Source: Propionibacteriaceae bacterium
GTDB taxonomy: Bacteria; Actinomycetota; Actinomycetes; Propionibacteriales; Propionibacteriaceae
Length of the DNA: 10,468 nucleotides
Direction of reading: 5' to 3'
Assembly: GCA_030450535.1 (NCBI GenBank)
Contig: JAKDIK010000061.1
Span: 1-10,468 of the forward strand
A model generated the notes under the pieces. That model saw only the letters and a list, made by a program, of their open reading frames with translations. It ran no database searches and was not told the origin of the DNA. This document shows positions 1 through 5,183 of the stretch, one piece after another. Position numbers and translations under genes: made by a program. How positions within the stretch are numbered: position 1 is the first letter of the stretch; every line of letters begins with the position of its first letter.

Positions 1-880
1 GGTCGGCCCCGCCCTGGCCGTGCCCGCCCAGGGCCGTCAGCGTCCCCAGGCTCACCCCGCCCGCCTGCGCCGTGTGCCGCGGCCAGCCGACGGTGACCGA
101 CCCGCCGGTCACCAGCGCGGCAGCGAGAAACACCGCCGCGTTGATGAGGTCCGGCTCGATGGCCTCGTCGCGGGCTGCGATGGGTCCGGGCTCGACCCGC
201 CAGGTGTGATCGGACGCCGAGGCGACGACCCCGCGGTCGGCCAGCATGGCCAGGGTGAGCGCGATGTGGGGGGCAGAGGGCACCCGTGCACCGGCGTGGG
301 TAAGGCTCAGCCCCTCGGTGAAGCGTGCGGCCGACAACAACAGCCCGGAGACGAACTGGCTGGACGCCGACGCGTCGATCCGCACCTCCCCGCCCGGCAC
401 CGCGCCGCTGCCCACCACGGAGAACGGGACGGCGGTGGGCGCGACCCCCGGCCGCCCCGGATTCTCGATGCGGACGCCGGCCTGCGCCAGGCCGTCCAAC
501 AGCGGACCGACGGGGCGCACGGATGCCTCGGGGTCACCGGTGAATGCCGTCGCGCCGTGCGCGAGGGCGGAGAGCGGTGGCACGAAGCGCATGATCGTGC
601 CGGCCTGACCGCACTCGACGTGGCTCGCACGAAACTCCTCGGGCGGGGTGATCCGCACGGCGTCCGGCACCCCCGGCACGGAGGCGAAGGTCACGCCCAG
701 GCCAGCCAGACCCTGCCGCATCAGGCGGGTGTCGCGGGCGTCGAGGACACCCGTCAGCACCGAGGGACCGTCACCGAGCGCGGCCAGCACGTAGCCGCGC
801 GCGGTGGCGGACTTGGAGCCGGGAACCGTGAGGGCCCCCGTCACCGGGCCGGCCGGGGTCGGCGCGACCCACGGCCTCAC
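1..880 (-). CDS. aroA: 3-phosphoshikimate 1-carboxyvinyltransferase (EPSP synthase), 3' end missing
   Basis: EPSP synthase transfers the enolpyruvyl group of PEP to shikimate-3-phosphate, the sixth step of the shikimate pathway, in the cytosol. Reading the minus strand from GTG at 880 gives about 293 residues. Visible family motifs are [10 protein letters not shown] near residues 19-28 (Lys23, Ser24 and Arg28 match the shikimate-phosphate binding Lys/Ser/Arg), [47 protein letters not shown], and [19 protein letters not shown], which carries the presumed catalytic Asp. The roughly 130 C-terminal residues of a normal ~430-residue enzyme lie beyond the left edge. The GTG start overlaps the DoxX stop in a GTGA tetranucleotide, which fixes the start and implies translational coupling. 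One oddity is ATARGYV where the family usually has xTNRAL. Motif matches are seen directly; function follows from the family. Confidence 0.95.
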   Translation of the reverse strand, partial: MRPWVAPTPAGPVTGALTVPGSKSATARGYVLAALGDGPSVLTGVLDARDTRLMRQGLAGLGVTFASVPGVPDAVRITPPEEFRASHVECGQAGTIMRFVPPLSALAHGATAFTGDPEASVRPVGPLLDGLAQAGVRIENPGRPGVAPTAVPFSVVGSGAVPGGEVRIDASASSQFVSGLLLSAARFTEGLSLTHAGARVPSAPHIALTLAMLADRGVVASASDHTWRVEPGPIAARDEAIEPDLINAAVFLAAALVTGGSVTVGWPRHTAQAGGVSLGTLTALGGHGQGGAD

Positions 881-1479
881 GACAGCGCGCCCTCGATGCT
901 CCTGCGGGCGGCCTTCGCCTGGAGCTGGGCCTCGCGCTTGAGGCGCTTGATGTCCCTGCGGGCGAGCTCGGTCGCGTGCGAGGCGTCCTTCGACACGGAC
1001 TTCTTCGCGCGCTGGGCGTCGCGGGCCAGCTGCAGCCGGGTTGCGTTCGCCTTCCAGGCCAGGCTCGGCTTGCCCCGCGTGTCCTGCGAGACGACGATGG
1101 CCGCCCCCAGCAGCGCCAGGTTGCGCACCAGCAGGCTGCGCGAGGTCGCCGCGTCCTGGCCGGCCTCCTTGGCCGCCACGACGTGCGGCAGCATCGAGGC
1201 CGCGGCCAGCGCACCGCCGCCCTTGGAGGAAATGCCCGTCGCCATGCCGAGGCCACCGAGCACCGACGCGATGCCGTTGATGCGCACCAGGGTCGCCGTG
1301 TCCTGCGGCACGTACGCCGCGGCTTCCGGGGGAAGCGCGCGTTGGGCGAGCGGGACGACCTTGTCGGCGAGCGGCTGCGCCGCCGCCACGAACTGGCCGG
1401 GATCGCGAACGGCCTTGACGCCGTTGGCGATGAAGAAGCCGCCGAGCAGGATGCGGCCGACACCACGCAGTAGGTTCAT
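877..1479 (-). CDS. DoxX-family integral membrane protein
   Basis: This is a 200-residue membrane protein of the DoxX type. Hydrophobic segments lie near residues 5-24 (with the typical [14 protein letters not shown] opening), 66-83, 88-103 and 115-132. A strongly basic, probably cytosolic and helical tail of about 65 residues follows (Lys/Arg/Ala/Gln rich, 135-200). The start ATG at 1479 has AGGA seven bases upstream. DoxX proteins are poorly characterised; a mycobacterial member has been linked to a membrane oxidoreductase complex with superoxide dismutase and a thiosulfate sulfurtransferase, so a redox role next to sigR is plausible but inferred. The gene is divergent from sigR and overlaps aroA by four bases, so the two are probably co-translated. 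The family call rests on the N-terminal segment and helix layout, and the substrate or partner is unknown. Confidence 0.8.
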   Translation of the reverse strand: MNLLRGVGRILLGGFFIANGVKAVRDPGQFVAAAQPLADKVVPLAQRALPPEAAAYVPQDTATLVRINGIASVLGGLGMATGISSKGGGALAAASMLPHVVAAKEAGQDAATSRSLLVRNLALLGAAIVVSQDTRGKPSLAWKANATRLQLARDAQRAKKSVSKDASHATELARRDIKRLKREAQLQAKAARRSIEGALS

Positions 1480-1535
1480 GCCCCATTCCTACCATCCGCC
1501 ACTGACGAGCGGGAACACCCCCGGGTGCACGGGTG

Positions 1536-1562
1536 GGAATATCGGGCCGCTCGGCGGGCGTT
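1536..1562 (+). promoter_or_regulatory. SigR-type (thiol-stress ECF sigma) promoter upstream of sigR
   Basis: GGAAT at 1536-1540 and GTT at 1560-1562 are separated by 19 bases. This matches the Streptomyces SigR / mycobacterial SigH consensus, GGAAT-N18-19-GTT. It faces sigR, about 100 bases before the short ATG, so it fits positive autoregulation of sigR-rsrA. Transcription would begin around 1570, next to in-frame GTG 1571 and ATG 1574. The match is seen in the sequence; autoregulation is inferred from the family. Confidence 0.7.
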
Positions 1563-1646
1563 CCGCTGTCGTGATGACCCTGACCACTGCATCCCCCGCC
1601 GCGCCCGTCGCCGCGCCCGGGCGCGCGCCGGTGACGGCGTCCGCGG

Positions 1647-1652
1647 TAGTCT
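1647..1652 (+). promoter_or_regulatory. -10 box of a probable leaderless sigR promoter
   Basis: TAGTCT at 1647-1652 lies eight bases before the sigR ATG at 1661, and no Shine-Dalgarno sequence is visible. This is the usual spacing for a leaderless actinobacterial transcript. No clear -35 element is present, which is common for such promoters. It would supply basal SigR independently of the stress promoter. Confidence 0.45.
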
Positions 1653-1660
1653 CGTACCTG

Positions 1661-2284
1661 ATGGATTTGCCAAGCACTGACCAAGACCCGGTGGTCGATG
1701 TCGCCACCGAGACCGACGCCGAGCGCGCCGCACGATTCGAGCGCGACGCGCTGCCGTTCCTCGATCAGCTCTACGGCGCCGCGTTGCGCATGACGCGCAA
1801 CCCCGCGGACGCCGAGGACGTCGTGCAGGAGGCCTACGCGAAGGCGTTCAGCTCGTTCCACCAGTTCCGGCCGGGCACCAACCTCAAGGCGTGGCTCTAC
1901 CGCATCCTCACGAACACGTACATCAACACCTACCGCAAGAAGCAGCGCCAACCCCAGCAGGGCTTCGGGGAGGACATCGAGGACTGGCAGCTCGCCCGCG
2001 CCGAGCAGCACACCTCGACCGGCCTGCGCAGCGCCGAGATGGACGCCCTGGACCGCATGCCCGACTCGGTGGTCACCGACGCCATGAACGAGCTGTCGGA
2101 GGACTTCCGACTCGCCGTTTACCTGGCCGACGTCGAGGGGTTCGCCTACAAGGAGATCGCCGAGATCATGGGGACGCCCATCGGCACCGTCATGAGCCGC
2201 CTCAATCGCGGCCGGACGCAGCTCCGCGCGCTGCTCGCCGACCACGCCGCCTCGCTGGGCATCGGCACGGGGAGCCGGCCATGA
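1661..2284 (+). CDS. sigR: ECF RNA polymerase sigma factor, SigR/SigH family
   Basis: This 207-residue group IV sigma factor directs RNA polymerase to thiol-oxidative and heat-stress genes such as thioredoxin, mycothiol and proteolysis genes. Region 2 spans about residues 29-98, with [20 protein letters not shown] and [20 protein letters not shown]. Region 4 spans 141-195, with [20 protein letters not shown] and an [20 protein letters not shown] helix-turn-helix. Both are typical of SigR/SigH. The reading frame stays open far upstream because of GC bias. I chose ATG 1661 because the conserved region follows it at the usual distance and a -10 box sits just before it. In-frame GTG 1571 and ATG 1574 could give a form with 30 or 29 extra N-terminal residues. 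The 3' end overlaps rsrA in ATGA, so the sigma factor and its anti-sigma factor are coupled. Confidence 0.95.
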   Translation: MDLPSTDQDPVVDVATETDAERAARFERDALPFLDQLYGAALRMTRNPADAEDVVQEAYAKAFSSFHQFRPGTNLKAWLYRILTNTYINTYRKKQRQPQQGFGEDIEDWQLARAEQHTSTGLRSAEMDALDRMPDSVVTDAMNELSEDFRLAVYLADVEGFAYKEIAEIMGTPIGTVMSRLNRGRTQLRALLADHAASLGIGTGSRP

Positions 2285-2562
2285 CCTACATTCCCCTGGA
2301 CTGCAAGGCCGTCTCCCGGCGGGTCGAGGCGTTGCTGGACGGCGAGTTGGACGACGCCGGCGCCGACGAGCTCCGCCACCACATCGACGCCTGCGAGCAC
2401 TGCCTCGAGGTGGCCGACCTCGTGGAGGCGCTCAAGAGGCTCGTGCACCGCTCGTGCTCCGGCCAGATCGCCCCGCCCGCCCTGCGGGCCCGCATCGTCA
2501 CCCAGATCACCCAGGTGAGCTACACGCGCATCGAGTTCCGGGAGCCACCCGCCGCCCGCTGA
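2281..2562 (+). CDS. rsrA: zinc-dependent redox-sensing anti-sigma factor RsrA/RshA
   Basis: This 93-residue ZAS-family anti-sigma factor holds SigR inactive until disulfide stress expels its zinc. The signature is His34-x3-Cys38-x2-Cys41, with Cys8 placed 26 residues before His34. That is the same spacing as Cys11/His37/Cys41/Cys44 of Streptomyces RsrA, whose ligands and redox cysteines are established. A further Cys59 sits in the RSCSG segment, where RsrA also has cysteines. The ATG overlaps the sigR TGA, and GGGGAG lies six bases upstream inside sigR. Coupled translation would keep the two proteins balanced. A terminator hairpin follows about 35 bases after the stop. Family and partner are firm from motif plus position. 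Confidence 0.95.
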   Translation: MTYIPLDCKAVSRRVEALLDGELDDAGADELRHHIDACEHCLEVADLVEALKRLVHRSCSGQIAPPALRARIVTQITQVSYTRIEFREPPAAR

Positions 2563-2596
2563 CCCCGTGGCCCCCGGATCTGGTGGCCGCGGGACG

Positions 2597-2634
2597 CACG
2601 AAGCCCCATCCCACACTCGGGAAGGGGCTTCGTG
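2597..2634. terminator. hairpin terminator between convergent rsrA and bL37
   Basis: An 11-base perfect inverted repeat, CACGAAGCCCC at 2597-2607 and GGGGCTTCGTG at 2624-2634, encloses 16 bases. Inside it a second stem, TCCC (2609-2612) with GGGA (2619-2622), can extend the hairpin. It lies between the rsrA stop (2562) and the bL37 stop (2659), so it can serve both directions. There is no U-tract on either strand, as is common in high-GC actinobacteria. Confidence 0.85.
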
Positions 2635-2658
2635 AGCGTTGAGCCTGGGGCTGTCGCC

Positions 2659-2733
2659 TCAGGAGTTGGGACGCTTGCCGTGGTTGGCAGCGTTCTTCTT
2701 GCGGGCCTTGCGCTTGCGGCCACCCTTGCCCAT
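2659..2733 (-). CDS. 50S ribosomal protein bL37 (AURKAIP1/COX24-type small basic protein)
   Basis: This gene encodes only 24 residues, too short for most gene finders. The peptide is extremely basic (MGKGGRKRKARKKNAANHGK, then RPNS) and ends with the conserved NAANHGKRPN segment of actinobacterial bL37, also annotated as an AURKAIP1/COX24 domain protein. In mycobacteria bL37 was found by cryo-EM as a 24-residue component of the large subunit. The GAGGAGG Shine-Dalgarno (2739-2745, minus strand) sits five bases before the ATG, one of the strongest ribosome sites in the window and consistent with high expression. It is convergent with rsrA across a shared terminator and divergent from pdtaS. 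Length, composition and C-terminal motif agree with the family throughout. Confidence 0.93.
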   Translation of the reverse strand: MGKGGRKRKARKKNAANHGKRPNS

Positions 2734-2754
2734 GTGGGCCTCCTCACGTCGATC

Positions 2755-2768
2755 GCGCCGAACGGCGC
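2755..2768 (-). repeat. inverted repeat in the bL37 leader
   Basis: GCGCCG-AA-CGGCGC is a perfect 6-base inverted repeat located 10 bases upstream of the bL37 Shine-Dalgarno site. In the bL37 mRNA it could form a 5-base-pair stem with a GUUC loop. It may be a leader hairpin or a protein-binding palindrome, and such a short GC repeat can also arise by chance. Confidence 0.35.
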
Positions 2769-2845
2769 AAGGATCCATTGTGACACGCTGGTGTGCACGC
2801 GCGAAATCGCTGCGGCGGCCGTCGATCCCCTCGCAGCGAACGCCG

Positions 2846-2851
2846 TAGCAT
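2846..2851 (+). promoter_or_regulatory. -10 box of a probable leaderless pdtaS promoter
   Basis: TAGCAT at 2846-2851 is followed by seven bases and then ATG 2859. No Shine-Dalgarno sequence precedes either ATG 2850 or ATG 2859. The spacing fits a transcript starting at the A of ATG 2859 and supports that codon as the start. No convincing -35 element is seen. Confidence 0.5.
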
Positions 2852-2858
2852 GACGATC

Positions 2859-4319
2859 ATGCTCAGCCTCGCGGACGTCGTCGCCCAGCACAGCGCGCTG
2901 TCGGACGACGACACTGGCTGGCTGGTCGGTCTCACCGACCAGTGGGACATGCTGGCCGACCTGTCGTTCTCCGACCTCATCCTGTGGGTGCCGGACGTGG
3001 ACGACAACGTGTTCTGGGCCGCCGCCCAGTGCCGTCCGACGACCGGCCCCACGGCGCTGGAGGACGACGTGGTCGGCGAGGACATCGCCTACGATCCCGA
3101 GCACCTCGTCACGGAGGCCTACCTCAGCCACGAGATCGCCGCGATCAGCACCAACAAGCTCCGGGCCGGCATCCCCGTCGACGTGCACGCGGTGCCGGTG
3201 CTTCGCGGCGGCCGCTGCCTGGGTGTCGTCGAGATGCACACCAACCGCCTGGGCGTCCGCGCGCCGGGTGCGCTGGAGGACACCTACCTCGAAGTGGCCG
3301 ACCTCCTGGCGGGCATGGTCCACCGTGCGGAGTTCCCCGTGGCGGGAGACAAGCCGGTGCCCTGGAGCAGCCCGCGGGTCGGGGACGGGGCCGTCCGCGT
3401 CGCCGAGGACGGCACGATCACGTTCGCCAGCCCCAACGCGGTGAGCGCGTTCCGGCGCCTCGGCTGGGCGGGCGATGTGCTCGGCGAGGATTTCCAGAGC
3501 GTGCTGACGACCCTGCTGGCGTCCCAGCGCGAGCCGGTGGAGGAGGTCACGGGACCGCTGCTCGGCGTCCGACGCGTCCGGGAGGCCGATGTCGAGACGC
3601 GCTCGGGCATCATCCGGCTGCGCACGCAGCCGCTGGTCGCCCCGGACGCCAGCCCCGGCTGGCTGGTGCTCTGCCGGGACACGACCGACCTGCGCACCCG
3701 GGAGCGTCAGCTCGTCACGAAGGACGCCACCATCCGGGAGATCCACCACCGGGTGAAGAACAACCTGCAGACCGTCGCGGCGCTCCTGCGGCTCCAGACG
3801 CGCCGGACGAGCTCCGAGGAGGCCATCGGCGCCCTCTCGGACGCCCAGAAGCGCGTCTCCGCCATCGCGGTCGTGCACGAGATCCTGTCCCAGGGGTTCG
3901 ATTCGTCGGTCTGCTTCGACGACGTCGCCGACCGGCTCATGGCCATGGTCCGCGACGTGGCGAACACCGGGGGCGCCGTCGTCATGGACCGACGCGGCTC
4001 CTTCGGTCTGGTGCCCGCCGACGTGGCCACGAACCTCTCGTTGGTGCTCACCGAGGTGCTGCAGAACGCACTGGAGCACGGCGTCCGGGACGCCGCCGGC
4101 ACCGTCGCCGTCGAGCCGCATCGCAACGGCAACACCCTGGTGGTCGACGTCACGAACGACGGCGCGCCGCTGCCGGAGGGTTTCGTCCTGGCGGACTCCC
4201 ACAGCCTGGGGCTGTCGATCGTGACCGCCCTGCTGACCGATCTCTCCGGGAGCTTCGAGATGACGAGCCTGACCGACGGCGCGGGAACCCGCGCCAGGAT
4301 CACGCTCGTGATCGGCTGA
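2859..4319 (+). CDS. pdtaS: soluble sensor histidine kinase, PdtaS-like (GAF-PAS-HisKA_2-HATPase)
   Basis: This 486-residue cytosolic histidine kinase has no membrane segment and resembles mycobacterial PdtaS (about 500 residues). PdtaS phosphorylates the antiterminator-type regulator PdtaR, which is not encoded here. The N-terminal GAF-like domain covers about 5-155 and includes the LADLSFSDLILWV and AAAQCRPTTGPT stretches typical of PdtaS. A PAS-like domain spans about 170-280. The HisKA_2 H-box EIHHRVKNNLQT has His297 as the likely phosphoacceptor, with His296 adjacent. The ATPase domain shows the N-box TEVLQNALEHG (Asn403), NDGAPLP and SLGLSIV. ATG 2859 is preferred over 2850 because its N-terminus (MLSLADVVAQH) aligns with MSTLGDLLAEH of PdtaS and because of the -10 spacing. 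It ends seven bases from the whiB1 stop. In Mycobacterium tuberculosis this kinase is linked to copper and nitric-oxide sensing; the same role here is inferred. Confidence 0.9.
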   Translation: MLSLADVVAQHSALSDDDTGWLVGLTDQWDMLADLSFSDLILWVPDVDDNVFWAAAQCRPTTGPTALEDDVVGEDIAYDPEHLVTEAYLSHEIAAISTNKLRAGIPVDVHAVPVLRGGRCLGVVEMHTNRLGVRAPGALEDTYLEVADLLAGMVHRAEFPVAGDKPVPWSSPRVGDGAVRVAEDGTITFASPNAVSAFRRLGWAGDVLGEDFQSVLTTLLASQREPVEEVTGPLLGVRRVREADVETRSGIIRLRTQPLVAPDASPGWLVLCRDTTDLRTRERQLVTKDATIREIHHRVKNNLQTVAALLRLQTRRTSSEEAIGALSDAQKRVSAIAVVHEILSQGFDSSVCFDDVADRLMAMVRDVANTGGAVVMDRRGSFGLVPADVATNLSLVLTEVLQNALEHGVRDAAGTVAVEPHRNGNTLVVDVTNDGAPLPEGFVLADSHSLGLSIVTALLTDLSGSFEMTSLTDGAGTRARITLVIG

Positions 4320-4332
4320 ACCCGGGTCAGCC
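4314..4332. terminator. palindrome containing both convergent stop codons (pdtaS/whiB1)
   Basis: GGCTGA at 4314-4319 and TCAGCC at 4327-4332 form a perfect 6-base inverted repeat around ACCCGGG. With one bulged A the pairing can extend through CCC/GGG. The arms contain the pdtaS stop (4317-4319) and the whiB1 stop (4329-4327 on the minus strand). It is the only structure between the two genes and may act as a compact two-way terminator, though it has no U-tract. Confidence 0.45.
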
Positions 4333-4575
4333 CCGCACGCGGGCGCGGGCGTGGCGTCGCTTCATGGCGCGCCGCTCGTCCTCGGACAGGCCCCCCCACA
4401 CGCCGTGGTCCTGGCCGGCCTCGAGCGCCCAGGCGAGACAATCGGCGCGCACCTCACAGCGGGCGCACACCTTCTTGGCTTCGGCGATCTGCATGATCGC
4501 GGGCCCGGTGTTCCCCACGGGGAAGAACAGTTCGGGGTCCTCGGTCAGGCATGCCGCGCGATGGCGCCAATCCAT
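4327..4575 (-). CDS. whiB1: WhiB1-type [4Fe-4S] transcriptional regulator
   Basis: This 82-residue protein is close to mycobacterial WhiB1 (WblE in Streptomyces) across its whole length. Cluster ligands are Cys9, Cys37, Cys40 and Cys46 (CxxCxxxxxC in the second half), identical in position to WhiB1. The GVWGG turn is at 58-62, and a basic AT-hook-like tail (RRAMKRRHARARVRG) binds DNA. WhiB1 binds the housekeeping sigma factor region 4 and its cluster reacts with nitric oxide; it is essential in M. tuberculosis. I chose ATG 4575 because it begins MDWRH as in WhiB1 and has AAGGAG about ten bases upstream. The longer in-frame ATG at 4623 would add 16 unconserved residues. No clear -10 for it was found in the 185-base upstream region. 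Confidence 0.95.
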   Translation of the reverse strand: MDWRHRAACLTEDPELFFPVGNTGPAIMQIAEAKKVCARCEVRADCLAWALEAGQDHGVWGGLSEDERRAMKRRHARARVRG

Positions 4576-4693
4576 GGTGGTACCACTCCTTGGGTGCAAA
4601 TGATGAAAACAGATCGTGCGCACCCGCGATGAGGAGCGGCGCGCCTGTCAAGGTTGCCAACTCCGGGCCGCGTTTACAAGGGGCGGCCGGTGT

Positions 4694-4730
4694 TTGTCCC
4701 GCGCGGCGACTGATTGTCCCGTCCGGCGAC
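4694..4730. repeat. tandem direct repeat, 17-base units with 20-base period, in the whiB1 upstream region
   Basis: TTGTCCCGCGCGGCGAC at 4694-4710 and TTGTCCCGTCCGGCGAC at 4714-4730 match at 15 of 17 positions and are offset by 20 bases. They lie in the non-coding region between divergent whiB1 and the membrane-protein gene. A 20-base period places both units on the same face of the helix, as for paired operator sites. No known regulator is recognised. Confidence 0.6.
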
Positions 4731-4746
4731 GCGGAGCGCGCCTGAG

Positions 4747-4752
4747 TAGAGT
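4747..4752 (+). promoter_or_regulatory. -10 box of a probable leaderless promoter for the membrane-protein gene
   Basis: TAGAGT at 4747-4752 ends eight bases before ATG 4761, and there is no convincing Shine-Dalgarno site (only GGTGGG directly before ATG). It lies 16 bases after the tandem repeat, so a protein bound to the repeat would overlap the expected -35 region. Confidence 0.45.
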
Positions 4753-4760
4753 GGTGGGCG

Positions 4761-5183
4761 ATGAGCCAGCCCGACCCCGGATCCGCCCGTGTCACCGCCC
4801 CCGTGCCGGACGCAGCGGGCGCCGCCCCCACCTCCCGCATCACGGGGGGCAGTGCGCTCGTCGCTGGCGGCGCGACGTTCGGACTCGGGCTCTTCTTCGC
4901 CGGCATGGCGGTGCTCGCCCTGGCCAGCGGCCACGGCGAGTTCAGCGGGCACATCGGCGTCGGCCTCGCCGTCTGGGGGGCCCTCGTGATGGCGCTGGGG
5001 GTGTTCGCGCTGCGGCGTGCCCCGTGGATCAGGGGGCCGCTCCTGGCCGTCGGGCTGCTCCATCTGCTCGCCTTCGGCCAGTCGGCCCTGGTGCAGCCCT
5101 GGGCCCTGCTGGGAGCGGCCGCGGCGCTCGCGGCCGTCCTCGGTGCGCTGTGGTCGTCCGTCAGGCGCGCAGGCGCGCCCTGA
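4761..5183 (+). CDS. small four-helix integral membrane protein, function unknown
   Basis: I do not recognise this 140-residue protein. An N-terminal Pro/Ala-rich stretch of about 27 residues, with no signal peptide, is followed by four hydrophobic segments near residues 29-55, 63-84, 91-108 and 113-132. A short basic tail (SSVRRAGAP) ends the protein. The loops are very short and no catalytic motif or metal-binding cluster is visible. Small multi-pass proteins of this kind are common next to conserved actinobacterial genes and usually remain DUF or hypothetical entries. It is divergent from whiB1, and its last 23 bases overlap the end of galK on the other strand. Good codon bias, a plausible -10 box and the hydrophobic pattern support a real gene; no function can be assigned. 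Confidence 0.8.
   Translation: MSQPDPGSARVTAPVPDAAGAAPTSRITGGSALVAGGATFGLGLFFAGMAVLALASGHGEFSGHIGVGLAVWGALVMALGVFALRRAPWIRGPLLAVGLLHLLAFGQSALVQPWALLGAAAALAAVLGALWSSVRRAGAP
5161..5183. terminator. palindrome spanning the overlapping convergent stops of the membrane-protein gene and galK
   Basis: The 23 bases shared by the two genes form an imperfect inverted repeat: TCAG-G-GCGCG on the left and CGCGCCCTGA on the right around CAGG. Its outer ends are exactly the galK stop (5163-5161, minus) and the other gene's TGA (5181-5183). Transcripts from both sides would carry a GC-rich hairpin at their stop codons. No U-tract is present. Confidence 0.5.

Noticed and set aside
20..1660. Very long plus-strand open frame leading into sigR
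   Set aside because: It runs antisense to aroA and the DoxX gene, has Arg/Gly/His-rich shadow composition, and becomes recognisable protein only from about 1661 (or 1571 at most).
2520..4202. 560-codon minus-strand open frame opposite pdtaS and bL37
   Set aside because: Shadow composition with no motif; it covers the complete kinase motifs on the plus strand and the bL37 terminator.
4576..4623. Longer whiB1 start at ATG 4623
   Set aside because: It would add 16 residues with no match to WhiB1, while ATG 4575 reproduces the exact WhiB1 N-terminus and cysteine numbering and has an AAGGAG site.
4646..4651. Perfect TTGACA on the minus strand upstream of whiB1 as a -35 box
   Set aside because: No acceptable -10 hexamer lies 16-18 bases downstream (the sequence there is GC only), so I did not call a promoter.
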